Below are positions 38,137-45,809 of a stretch of DNA of 64,000 bases, piece after piece. Origin of the DNA: Dehalococcoidia bacterium (GTDB lineage: Bacteria; Chloroflexota; Dehalococcoidia; DSTF01; JACRBR01). The stretch covers positions 81,161 to 145,160 of the forward strand of contig JBBDXD010000001.1 of the NCBI GenBank assembly GCA_040902535.1, read 5' to 3'. Within the stretch, counting starts at the first letter, position 1. The number at the start of each line of letters is the position of its first letter. The notes under the pieces are model-generated. The model did no database searches. It saw nothing but the letters and a program-made list of their open reading frames with translations, and was not told where the DNA came from. Made by a program: the position numbers and the translations under genes.

Positions 38137-38505
38137 TCAGCAGTCGTCAGCCATGCCGCGAACGGCACACCCAATGAACTCGACTAGGCGTATTCCACCC
38201 GGAGGAAGCGGGCCACCGCCGCAACCGGGACCAGATCGGAACGCCCCGTCGATGAAACAGCCGTCCCAAATGTCCCCGTGAGTCTCCACCGCAAGGCTCA
38301 AATGATCGGTACTCCACGACGCATCAGAGTGAAAGTCATCGATCAGCGGAAAGCTCGTGCAACGATTCGCTGGCAGGGGTTGACATCCGGGATTCGCATC
38401 TACTGTGAAGAGGGCCGCCTCAGGATCGAACGAATCGACGATTCGTTCGATTACCAGGCTCCCCGACTTCAGATCGAAAGCTGAATCGAGACGAAGATCG
38501 TTGTT
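38137..38505 (-). pseudogene. 3' fragment of an unknown gene fused to the ligase end
   Basis: On the minus strand an open frame without a start runs from about 38505 to a TGA at 38137. It reads like a real protein end: KSGSLVIERIVDSFDPEAAL, DANPGCQPLPANRCTSFPL, then CGGGPLPPGGIRLVEFIGCA. It begins where the fatty acyl-AMP ligase frame loses family similarity, in a different phase. It is most simply explained as a deletion or recombination junction. I do not recognise the family. Confidence 0.35.
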
Positions 38506-39815
38506 CGCACACCCTGCCGAAGACCGACGTAAAGCTCGTCGTCCATCAAGAAGCCAACATCTCCTGTGCGAAGCGTTTTCTCAACCACTTGTTCATCCAG
38601 GTAGCCGCTAAAAACGCTCGGTGATGTGACGACGATTTCGCCCAGCTCACCGCATTCGACGGAGACTCCGGTTTCGTCAACTATCTGGATCGAAACGCCC
38701 GGCAATGGCCGGCCACATGAAGTCACGTATCTCGATGACGACTCTGGATCTTCTAGCTCATCAAACGCACTCGAGGAGATCGACTCAAGCGCCTCTCCTT
38801 CATCGCCATCGAGCCGTAGAACTGCGACCTTAACACGCTCAGGCAACGGCGTCGCCGACACCGCGAGCGTTGTCTCTGCCATGCCATAGCCCACAAGAAA
38901 CGCCTCACGCTTGAAGCCGAAGTCTTCCAAGCGCCGCGTGGCGCTCCGCAAGAGATATGGGTCGACGGGTTCACTGCCACAGATTGCAACCCTCCATCTT
39001 GAGAGATCGAGCCTTTCGCTTCTTTGGAGGCGCCGGAGCAGGAGCTCATACCCGATCGGAGGGGATCCGCTTATGGTGCCGCCGGCGTTTACCATCGCCT
39101 CGATCCACTCGTTCGGCGATCGCACAAACTCTCGCGGACTGGTGATCATCGTGCTGATCTGAAACACGATCGGCGTAATCCATGCGCCGACTAGACCCAA
39201 GTCGTGATGAGTCGGAAGCCAGGACGCGACGCAATCATCATCGCCCAATTCAAGGGTCGCTCGGATCATTCCCGTCTGCGCGATCAGGCTTCTCGTCGTG
39301 ATAACCGCCGCCTTGGGTGTCCCGGTCGAGCCCGAGGTGTATTGCAATAGCGCGATCGTTGGTAGGGCGCCGGAGACCAATTGATGGCTGCGCGGAAGAC
39401 GATCCGGATAGCAGAAGACACCGCCGTTAACATGCTCGAGTAACGGAAGTGTTTCGCGTTCACAGATAGTGAGACTCGCGGCCGCGTGTTCAAGTAGTGG
39501 CCGCACATATTGCTGGTACGAGCTGCGTTGCTGAAAAGCGCTCGGCGCGGCGATAGGAACTGCCGTGCAACCGAGATACCAGGTGGAAAAGAGGGCGATC
39601 GCGAAGGAATAGGGATCGCCCAGCACCAAGCCAACTCGGGAGCCTGGCGGTGCTTGGGCCCTGAGCAAGGACGCCAAAGCCAGCACGTCCCGGGCCATGT
39701 CTTCGTATCGTCGTTTATGGCGGGAGCGACCGGCGACGGACGTGATGCCCCGCTCGGTACTAGGACTTTCGATCCAACTTAGGAGCCGAGAATCGTGGCG
39801 GCTGTCGTTCGGCAT
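38469..39815 (-). CDS. Fatty acyl-AMP ligase-like adenylating enzyme, C-terminally truncated
   Basis: 448 aa. This is the N-terminal domain of an AMP-dependent synthetase of the FAAL/long-chain type: P-loop-like QYTSGSTGTPKAAV, ASWLPTHHDLGLVG, ICGSEPVD, VGYGMAETTLA, and the hinge region TGDVGFLMDDELYV. FAAL proteins usually run about 550-600 aa. Here the C-terminal domain carrying the A10 lysine is missing and the last 20 residues are unlike the family. It may be inactive or act with another subunit. It is in an operon with an acyl carrier protein and a PPOX protein, suggesting acyl transfer to the ACP. Confidence 0.8.
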   Translation of the reverse strand: MPNDSRHDSRLLSWIESPSTERGITSVAGRSRHKRRYEDMARDVLALASLLRAQAPPGSRVGLVLGDPYSFAIALFSTWYLGCTAVPIAAPSAFQQRSSYQQYVRPLLEHAAASLTICERETLPLLEHVNGGVFCYPDRLPRSHQLVSGALPTIALLQYTSGSTGTPKAAVITTRSLIAQTGMIRATLELGDDDCVASWLPTHHDLGLVGAWITPIVFQISTMITSPREFVRSPNEWIEAMVNAGGTISGSPPIGYELLLRRLQRSERLDLSRWRVAICGSEPVDPYLLRSATRRLEDFGFKREAFLVGYGMAETTLAVSATPLPERVKVAVLRLDGDEGEALESISSSAFDELEDPESSSRYVTSCGRPLPGVSIQIVDETGVSVECGELGEIVVTSPSVFSGYLDEQVVEKTLRTGDVGFLMDDELYVGLRQGVRTTIFVSIQLSI

Positions 39816-39917
39816 AGGGTTGCTCGTCCTCGGTACACCGATGAGCGTTACACGCGCGCCACCGAGTGCTTGTCGCTGCGTGCCATACTCACGGCGTTCG
39901 ATTGCTGGGCTGGCTAC

Positions 39918-40211
39918 TTAGCGGCTGACCCCGGGAATGTTGACATTCATATCCACCAAGTTGCACAGATCTCTCACGGTCCTCACGAGAGAAGTATCGA
40001 TGTCTGTCGGCAGGTCGCGTTCAAATCGCTCCTCCAATGACATGGTGAGATCGAGTGCCTCAAGCGAGTCTAAATCTAAGGCGATTGCGCCTGATCCTTC
40101 CGCCCCGAGGAGCAACATGTCGGGGCGGATCGAGGTGGCCTTTACTCGTCCGTTTGTTGCAAACTCAATTGCTTCGCCTACTCCCGTCTCAATATCAACT
40201 CGCGTAAACAC
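39918..40211 (-). CDS. Acyl carrier protein
   Basis: 97 aa, GTG start with GGAGG closely upstream. The 4'-phosphopantetheine attachment site is Ser49 in LDLDSLEALDL, followed by the acidic helix (TMSLEERFERDLPTDI). It is larger than the housekeeping AcpP (about 78 aa) and has an N-terminal extension, as in ACPs dedicated to secondary or lipid pathways. The neighbouring ligase (38469) would load it, with the PPOX protein upstream. Confidence 0.85.
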   Translation of the reverse strand: MFTRVDIETGVGEAIEFATNGRVKATSIRPDMLLLGAEGSGAIALDLDSLEALDLTMSLEERFERDLPTDIDTSLVRTVRDLCNLVDMNVNIPGVSR

Positions 40212-40235
40212 AACACCTCCTGAGCATCCGGAACG

Positions 40236-40694
40236 TCACGCTTTGGCCGCGTGGTGCCAAGCCGGCGGCCGAATGCAGTAGATTCGGCTGGGAACCAAGC
40301 GGACCGTCACCATTTCTTCCGCTTCGCCAGGCTCAATCGTAGCCTTCCCGTATACGACTACCACCTCCCAAGGACCCGACCACGAGATCAGGGCGGCTTG
40401 TGAATTCGAGCGCAGGTCGGATATGCGAACGGCGTTCGCAAACGTACTCATGGTGAAAGTGCCGTCGACCAGCTCGGGTTCTATCGGCACTACGTGTGGC
40501 TTCCCCCGCGACGAGACAGTGCAGAAACCGGCGACGGGGTGTTGCTGCCAAAAGGCTTCGAGTTCATGAACCGACATCACCCATTCGTCGTCTACAAAGT
40601 TCACTTTCATTACCGGCCCGGCCCCCGCTGTCGCCCGATCTATGGCCGACTTCAGGAGATCCCGTGTGCTTGGGGAATCTGACTGTTCGGTCAT
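40236..40694 (-). CDS. Pyridoxamine 5'-phosphate oxidase-like protein
   Basis: 152 aa. ATG overlaps the upstream small gene's stop (ATGA). A PPOX/FMN split-barrel: VAGFCTVSSRGKPHVVPIEP, TFTMSTFANAVRISDLRSN and EVVVVYGKATIEPGEAEEM. The His/Pro-rich end (PPAWHHAAKA) is unusual. It probably binds FMN or F420. The place between a small unknown protein and the ACP suggests a redox step in the same pathway. Confidence 0.78.
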   Translation of the reverse strand: MTEQSDSPSTRDLLKSAIDRATAGAGPVMKVNFVDDEWVMSVHELEAFWQQHPVAGFCTVSSRGKPHVVPIEPELVDGTFTMSTFANAVRISDLRSNSQAALISWSGPWEVVVVYGKATIEPGEAEEMVTVRLVPSRIYCIRPPAWHHAAKA

Positions 40695-40930
40695 GGCGAG
40701 CTCTCCTCGAGTCCCCAGATTCCCAACGTCGCACTCTCCACGAATCCGCGATGCCCGAGAAATAGCCGCATGCGCTCGTTACCTATGTCCGACAATGCCC
40801 ACGCAAGATTGAGCCGTCCTTCGTTCAGTGGGCATACGTCCACATTCAGAGGATTAGATTCGAAATTGAAGATCAAGACGCCGAGTCTTTTCAACGTCTT
40901 AAGCAAAGGGCTGACGAAGTCCTGCAGCAC
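40691..40930 (-). CDS. Small protein of unknown function
   Basis: 79 aa. It is first in the minus-strand operon, and its TGA overlaps the PPOX start by 4 bp, which supports it being translated. The sequence (LKRLGVLIFNFESNPLNVDV, LAWALSDIGNERMRLFLGHR) predicts a small alpha/beta domain. I do not recognise the family. It is divergent from the methyltransferase gene at 41097 with a 166-bp gap that probably contains both promoters. Confidence 0.6.
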   Translation of the reverse strand: MLQDFVSPLLKTLKRLGVLIFNFESNPLNVDVCPLNEGRLNLAWALSDIGNERMRLFLGHRGFVESATLGIWGLEESSP

Positions 40931-41096
40931 ATGCTAGCACTGACGGTTCAATCGGCGTAACGCGACTATCGTTTGATAGTGTCGCCCGGCGATGTCCTCG
41001 CTGATCGCGTGGAAGTCGCCTCGCAAGGGTGTCCCCTCACGATGCGGCTCATAGAGGCCTTCGCGCTTCCGCGGTACCCTCTCCTTGGAGGTTGGC

Positions 41097-41855
41097 ATGA
41101 TGCCCACGCGACCGACTGCGACCGCAGGCGATATTAGGCGCGCGATGGAGCCGGCCGTCCACGCGGCCGCGGTACCACTCACACTCTTTTCAGCGATCGC
41201 GAGGAGCTACGACGGTCCCGCCCAAGCATTGAGCCTTCTCCAGTACCGCCGCTGGCACCGACAGGTGCAATCCGAGATTGGCGTGGAACCGCCGGCTCGA
41301 ATTCTGGACATGGCGACCGGGACCGGCGCCATCGCGTTACGTCTCGGTCGCCAGTCAGGAATGCAGGTGGTGGGCGCCGATGTCACAAGGGAGATGCTCT
41401 CATCGGCGTGTGAGCGCGCGCTCAGTCAAGGCGTCAGGCTCGATCTCTTGGAGTGCACCGCCGAGATGATCCCCTTCAGAGATGGCGTGTTCGACGCCGT
41501 GGTGTTCAGTTATCTCCTGCGCTACGTGTCGGACGTCGCCTGGACGGTCCGCCAGCTCGCTGACCTTGTCCGGCCCGGGGGGAGACTCGTCTCTCTTGAG
41601 TTCGCCGTTCCAAGCGGCATACCGTATCCGCTGTGGCGTTTGTACACCGACCTTTTCCTTCCTGTCGCGGGTGCGGCCTTCGCGGCAAACTGGCGACGCG
41701 TCGGCTCGTTTCTTGGGCCGAGCATCCGGGACTTCTACCGACGATGGCCCGAGGATCGGCTCGTGGATCTCTGGTACGAGTGCGGTCTGCGCGACGTGCG
41801 TGTGCGACATCTCTCGCTCGGTGGAGCAATGGTGATGTCCGGCACGAGGGCGTGA
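41097..41855 (+). CDS. UbiE/MenG-like C-methyltransferase
   Basis: 252 aa. ATG 41097 has GGAGG about 6 bases upstream. It is a class I methyltransferase of the UbiE/COQ5 type: SYDGPAQALSLLQYRRWHRQ, motif I ILDMATGTGAIALRLG, motif II ECTAEMIPFRDGVFDAVVFS, motif III VRPGGRLVSLEF. The family methylates quinone or other lipid precursors. A UbiA-like gene overlaps its stop, which fits a prenyl or quinone-like product. The substrate here is not established. Confidence 0.82.
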   Translation: MMPTRPTATAGDIRRAMEPAVHAAAVPLTLFSAIARSYDGPAQALSLLQYRRWHRQVQSEIGVEPPARILDMATGTGAIALRLGRQSGMQVVGADVTREMLSSACERALSQGVRLDLLECTAEMIPFRDGVFDAVVFSYLLRYVSDVAWTVRQLADLVRPGGRLVSLEFAVPSGIPYPLWRLYTDLFLPVAGAAFAANWRRVGSFLGPSIRDFYRRWPEDRLVDLWYECGLRDVRVRHLSLGGAMVMSGTRA

Positions 41856-42619
41856 CGAGGCCGTCGCGGCTCGGCCTGCGCGATCCGACCGCTGCGTCGG
41901 CGTCTCCGCCTGCTTTTTACGCGCTGCGCCCCGGCGCATGGCGCGATTACGTCACGTTGCTCCACCCGCCCTACACCATCTGGCACCTAAGTTACGTGGT
42001 CATGGGTGCCGCGCTGGCCCCCACGGTTCATTACGATCGCCTCAGCGCCAGCTTGCTCGCTTTCTTCCTGGCACTTGGCCTCGGCGCCCACGCGCTCGAC
42101 GAACTCAATGGACGCCCCCTGCAGACGCACATCCCGGACCGCGTGTTACGTGGCATCGCCATCGGAGGGATCGCCGGCGCCGCAGGGCTGGGAGGCCTCG
42201 GGGTGGCGCTCGTCTCTCCGTGGTTGCTCGCCTTCGTGGCGTTTGGCGCCTTCATTGCTCCTGCCTACAACCTGGAATGGTTCCACGGTCGCCTGCACTC
42301 GGATCTGTGGTTTGCGGCCGCCTGGGGTGCCTTCCCGTTCCTCACGAGCTACTGGGTGAACGCCGAGCATCTCGGTCCAGCGGCTGGCGTCGGTGCGGTT
42401 GCGGTGTTGCTCGTTAGCCTGGTGCAACGCGTGCTGAGCAAGCGCGTGCGTGAAATCCGCCGGCGAGCACGCGTGATCGTGGGACACGTAACCGATGTGA
42501 GCGGAGAGACGCACGTGATCGATCGCGCATGGGTTATCGCCACCGACGAATCGGCTCTGATGCTGCTCTCTGTAGCGCTTGCATTACTGAGCATCGCGAT
42601 GTTGGTGGCCCGGATGTGA
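41852..42619 (+). CDS. UbiA-like integral membrane protein
   Basis: 255 aa, GTG overlapping the previous stop (GTGA). About seven hydrophobic segments; the pattern HPPYTIWHLSYVVMGAALAP, then HALDELNGRPLQTHIPDRVL, resembles the first Asp-rich loop of UbiA prenyltransferases, although the canonical NDxxDxxxD is reduced to DELNGRPL. The second Asp-rich motif is weak. It may be a divergent prenyltransferase. It overlaps the small gene at 42616 and sits behind a UbiE-like methyltransferase. Confidence 0.7.
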   Translation: MTRPSRLGLRDPTAASASPPAFYALRPGAWRDYVTLLHPPYTIWHLSYVVMGAALAPTVHYDRLSASLLAFFLALGLGAHALDELNGRPLQTHIPDRVLRGIAIGGIAGAAGLGGLGVALVSPWLLAFVAFGAFIAPAYNLEWFHGRLHSDLWFAAAWGAFPFLTSYWVNAEHLGPAAGVGAVAVLLVSLVQRVLSKRVREIRRRARVIVGHVTDVSGETHVIDRAWVIATDESALMLLSVALALLSIAMLVARM

Positions 42620-42750
42620 GCGCTGATCCCGAGGCCGGTTCGGGGTCGGATTGGGTGCTCGCACGACACGATCGTCCCGTAGCGATCGCCCCGGCAAGTG
42701 ACCTCCTCCCCTTCGAGATTGCAGGCAGGGCGTGGATCAATGATGCATGA
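42616..42750 (+). CDS. 44-aa coupled small protein
   Basis: GTG overlaps the UbiA-like stop (GTGA) and its TGA overlaps the next ATG (ATGA). It reads ADPEAGSGSDWVLARHDRPV and ends FEIAGRAWINDA. It is too short for confident domain calls. The two perfect 4-base overlaps support translation, but it could be the displaced start of the next gene after an indel. Confidence 0.45.
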   Translation: MSADPEAGSGSDWVLARHDRPVAIAPASDLLPFEIAGRAWINDA

Positions 42751-43118
42751 CCGTGTTCCCCTACCGCGACCGCGGCTACGTCCGCCCCATCAGCGATCGC
42801 ACGCGTGAGACGATGTTCGAGATCACGACGCTCGACGGCTCGATGATTGTATGGGGCGCGCACTACCGACCTGACGAATTCTGCGCGCCGTTGGCCGACG
42901 ACGGCGCAACGGTGGCCGTCCTGGGGCGCTGCTCGACCGCCTCTGGCCTCTCGCTCGACGTTTACGACGGGCTGAGGACCGATGCCGGTTTTCCGCGTCG
43001 AGTTGGGAAGCTGGCGCAACTACGATCCGTCCTGGAAGCGCGACCGGACATGGGGATCTCCACACTTCCCCCGATCTCCGATCGCTCCGGCGTGAAAGAG
43101 GATTCTCCTGCTTGTTGA
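42747..43118 (+). CDS. Hypothetical protein at end of UbiE/UbiA-like operon
   Basis: 123 aa. ATG overlaps the 44-aa gene's stop. Third codon positions are strongly G/C over the first 60 codons, as in the surrounding genes, which supports coding. It reads RDRGYVRPISDRTRETMFEI, then IVWGAHYRPDEFCAPLADD. I do not recognise a family. Its last codons overlap the promoter of the next transcription unit. Confidence 0.55.
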   Translation: MTVFPYRDRGYVRPISDRTRETMFEITTLDGSMIVWGAHYRPDEFCAPLADDGATVAVLGRCSTASGLSLDVYDGLRTDAGFPRRVGKLAQLRSVLEARPDMGISTLPPISDRSGVKEDSPAC

Positions 43119-43144
43119 CACGCTTCCGGAACCAAGAGTATAAG
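43115..43144 (+). promoter_or_regulatory. Consensus sigma70 promoter
   Basis: A perfect TTGACA (43115-43120) and TATAAG (43139-43144) are separated by 18 bp, 31 bp upstream of the GTG start at 43175. Confidence 0.75.
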
Positions 43145-43174
43145 TGTTGTTGCTGCTTATCCTTGGAGAAACTA

Positions 43175-43834
43175 GTGGGCACTGTCACTCACCCAGCTAC
43201 AGGTTCAACCGCGTCGCCCCCTCCGGCGCCAGGACCGCCCTCCGGGACGTGCAGGTTCACGAGCGACTCCGGCATCCTGCTCGTGGATGTTCCCTGCCTG
43301 ATTGAAGAAGGCGTCGATCCCACGGCACGGATCGCTCGCCCTGGCGTCCCCGCTGCCGGTGAGTCGATCTTTGTCGAAACTGGCAACCCCCTGCGAATTC
43401 AATACCAGGGCCAGGTGTTAAAGACGCTCGCACTGGATCTTCGCGGCGCCATCGACCTTCTTCTGACCGTCGATCCCGACAGCAACTCGACAAGACTCGT
43501 ACGGCGAGCGTCGTTCACCGTCCACGTCCGAGAGGGCGGGGGCGATCCGCCCGCGACCAAAGACAGCGTTGCTCCTCAGCTGTGTGTTAAACGTACGATG
43601 GTGCAGTTTGCGCTCGCGTCGGTCCGTGCCGCCAATAACGTCCTGACGGCGGTGATCGGGCTGCTCGCCATCGCCGCTGGCAGCAGCTCTGCCATCCTCT
43701 TAGCACTGGGTGAACGCCAATATGCGGCGCTGTCCGCGGCCGTCGTCCTCGTGATCCTGATCATCCTCCTCGTGTTCATCGTCGTTAGCTGGTTTCGCCG
43801 CGAGTCCGAGGTGTCGAGATGTCTGAGGAAATAG
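43175..43834 (+). CDS. Membrane protein of unknown function with cytosolic domain
   Basis: 219 aa. GTG at 43175 is preferred: GGAGAA precedes it and the promoter above sets the transcript start after the upstream ATG at 43112. It has a Pro/Ser-rich N-terminus, a beta-rich domain (about 25-130, e.g. SIFVETGNPLRIQYQGQVLK), and two membrane helices near the C-terminus (about 158-180 and 187-210). The layout (domain, then a TM hairpin) suggests an envelope-stress or effector protein. Its end overlaps the next gene by 16 bp. The family is unknown. Confidence 0.6.
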   Translation: MGTVTHPATGSTASPPPAPGPPSGTCRFTSDSGILLVDVPCLIEEGVDPTARIARPGVPAAGESIFVETGNPLRIQYQGQVLKTLALDLRGAIDLLLTVDPDSNSTRLVRRASFTVHVREGGGDPPATKDSVAPQLCVKRTMVQFALASVRAANNVLTAVIGLLAIAAGSSSAILLALGERQYAALSAAVVLVILIILLVFIVVSWFRRESEVSRCLRK

Positions 43835-44151
43835 TCCCGCCCAACGAGGTGGTATTGGAACTCGATGGAAGCGAAGCGGTCGAGGCCGGCACGTCGCGCC
43901 GCATCACGATCAGGCTTCCCCGTTCCGACGTCCAGCAGATGATCGACTACGAGGTCACGGATGACGAGGGCAACCGCGTGCAGTCGCAGAGGTTCCGCAC
44001 GTCTCGAGGCGTCGATGCTATCCAGTCAATTTTAGAGGCACCACCCTCGATCGGGTCGGGCAAGCTGAATGTCGCCATCAAGGTGATGCTTGAGGGCGAC
44101 GAGGACGCATTGCCGATCATCTTCGAAGACAGCTTTGACGTAAAAGCATAG
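43819..44151 (+). CDS. Small beta-rich partner protein
   Basis: 110 aa, soluble, no signal peptide. It overlaps the membrane protein gene by 16 bp in another frame, so the two are coupled. Beta-rich: VVLELDGSEAVEAGTSRRIT, IDYEVTDDEGNRVQSQRFR, KLNVAIKVMLEGDEDALPII. It may bind the cytosolic domain of the membrane protein. I do not recognise a family. Confidence 0.6.
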   Translation: MSEEIVPPNEVVLELDGSEAVEAGTSRRITIRLPRSDVQQMIDYEVTDDEGNRVQSQRFRTSRGVDAIQSILEAPPSIGSGKLNVAIKVMLEGDEDALPIIFEDSFDVKA

Positions 44152-44327
44152 ACATCCGTCGGCATCCGTTCACAGCTGGACCCAGGGCGCCCTCGGAATC
44201 GATCCTGAAGGCTATGTTCTGTCTGGTCATGCCCACAGTCGCGAAGCCACCGCGACACGATGGCGGAGTCGTGCGATCGCCCGGCCGTAGCGCGGCAGGG
44301 ATGGCGTTACGGAGAAGGTAGACCCAC

Positions 44328-45017
44328 TTACGCCGTTTCGTTCGATCGCGCACGGAGCCCTATAAGTGCGAGGAGAGTCCCTGCTCCGGCAAGGAGAACA
44401 GCCAGCATCATGGGGAGACGCTTCCGATTTTCGAATGCCTCAGAACTGCCTGCGGTTGGGAGCGACAGGGACGACGGCCCGACGTCTCCATAGTCACCTG
44501 CGGGATCGACGGACGCATCGCGGTCTAGAGTGGCGTCGTCCTGGCCGTCTGTACCTTCGGCGGCGGGTGCGTCGACGTCGCTTGCCGGCGGTGCACCTTC
44601 AGGTGCTGTGGGCGTGAAGCGCGGCGCCTGCACGTTCGGGGCTGCTGGATCACCTGGTGTTGACGCGAGGCTCGTCGGGGTCGCGGTAGCGGTGGGTGTC
44701 TGAGTCACCGTGTCTGTGGACGTCGGAGTGGCTGTGTCTGGAAGCGGCGTATCCGTTGATGTTGCCGTTCCCGTGTGAGTCGCCGTGATGGTCGCCGTCG
44801 CCGTGTCCGGGAGCGATGTCTCGGTTGGTATTGGCGTCGGGGTGTGCGTGGGCGTCGGAGTTGCCGTGCCCGGAAGCGGTGTCTCGGTCGGCGTCTCCGT
44901 AGGATCATTCACGGCCGCCAAAACGTCCGACGGACCGGTCCCTCGCGCACTGAGCACCGCTGCTGCAGCGACGAGCACGGTCATGAGCGCGACAACGACA
45001 CCAATGCGCATGGCCAT
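44328..45017 (-). CDS. Thr/Pro-rich exported protein with C-terminal membrane anchor
   Basis: 229 aa. Signal peptide (MRIGVVVALMTVLVAAAAVL), then about 90 residues of Thr/Pro/Ser repeats (TPTETPLPGTATPTPTHTPT and similar), then an acidic Ala/Pro region. It ends with LSLPTAGSSEAFENR, a membrane segment (MMLAVLLAGAGTLLALIGL) and Arg residues. The LPTAG plus helix plus positive tail resembles a sortase signal, but no sortase gene is in the window. It is probably a cell-surface stalk protein. Confidence 0.72.
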   Translation of the reverse strand: MAMRIGVVVALMTVLVAAAAVLSARGTGPSDVLAAVNDPTETPTETPLPGTATPTPTHTPTPIPTETSLPDTATATITATHTGTATSTDTPLPDTATPTSTDTVTQTPTATATPTSLASTPGDPAAPNVQAPRFTPTAPEGAPPASDVDAPAAEGTDGQDDATLDRDASVDPAGDYGDVGPSSLSLPTAGSSEAFENRKRLPMMLAVLLAGAGTLLALIGLRARSNETA

Positions 45018-45303
45018 CTCCGACTTCTCCGCGAACTACATACTTCTATCGGTCGGTCAGCGGATTAAGAGGAGGGTGTGTGCATCTTCCATGCGCGCCG
45101 CCGGTCATACACGATCACGAGATAGCGCCCGGCGGGGCGCCTCCCCACCGCGTTAGGAGCGTGCGAGGTGCGGGCACGTACGGGAAGAAGCGAAGCTGTG
45201 CGCAACTTGCATGCGAAACCCATTCGCGCGTGCGGATCCGTGAAGTCCTCTCATCCACGGCCGATCCTCTCGGGGGCGACTTGACCTCGCCATGGAGGAT
45301 TCC

Positions 45304-45597
45304 ATGCCCAGGTGGTACATCGGGTTCGTCATCGCACTCGCAGTGTTGTCGCTGTTTGCGAGCCTAGGAGCCGCAATCATCAAGCCTCTGCTCGCAATCG
45401 CAGCGTGGTTCGTCTGGCTCTTCGTTCGCAACTTGGTACGTGGTGCAAGAATCCAAACGAATACCGGTGTGACCGTGACAGGCGACGTCTCTGTTCGTGG
45501 TGCTGCCCAACGAGCGAAGTTCTGTTCGGAATGCGGTACACCGCATGCTCCGACAGGCACGTACTGCCACGTTTGCGGGACGCGTATCCAACAGTAG
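45304..45597 (+). CDS. Membrane protein with zinc ribbon
   Basis: 97 aa. ATG 45304 is preferred because GGAGG lies at 45294-45298. Two hydrophobic segments (about 5-25 and 28-42) are followed by a C-terminal zinc ribbon CSECG...CHVCG. Similar small proteins occur in many bacteria; the role is unknown. Confidence 0.72.
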   Translation: MPRWYIGFVIALAVLSLFASLGAAIIKPLLAIAAWFVWLFVRNLVRGARIQTNTGVTVTGDVSVRGAAQRAKFCSECGTPHAPTGTYCHVCGTRIQQ

Positions 45598-45631
45598 CGT
45601 GCTGATGTCGCGCCTCATCGCGTCGGCACGT

Positions 45632-45668
45632 CCGCATTACCCGCATCTCCCGCATCCGAATCTGAAAT
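45632..45668 (+). repeat. 37-bp direct repeat, right copy
   Basis: Identical to 20215-20251. Here it is non-coding and isolated from the rest of the element; the flanking sequence is different on both sides. Confidence 0.85.
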
Positions 45669-45809
45669 AGGGCGTCACCGGTTGGCCGCGACCTCGCCGC
45701 ACCACGCCGCTCACCGGATGGTCGCTTCCGCATCTGGCCTCTGCCTGCCCTCCCGCGCGTCGCGTAGAATGGGCGGACTCGTCTCGATGGTAGCGCAAGT
45801 CCGGAGACC

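Noticed and set aside
38278..38484. 68-aa plus-strand frame
   Set aside because: It is in codon register with the minus-strand fragment at 38137-38505 and has no ribosome site; either could be the shadow, but the minus frame looks more like protein.
40934..41182. 82-aa minus-strand frame in the divergent promoter region
   Set aside because: Overlaps the methyltransferase start antisense, with no ribosome site or recognisable domain.
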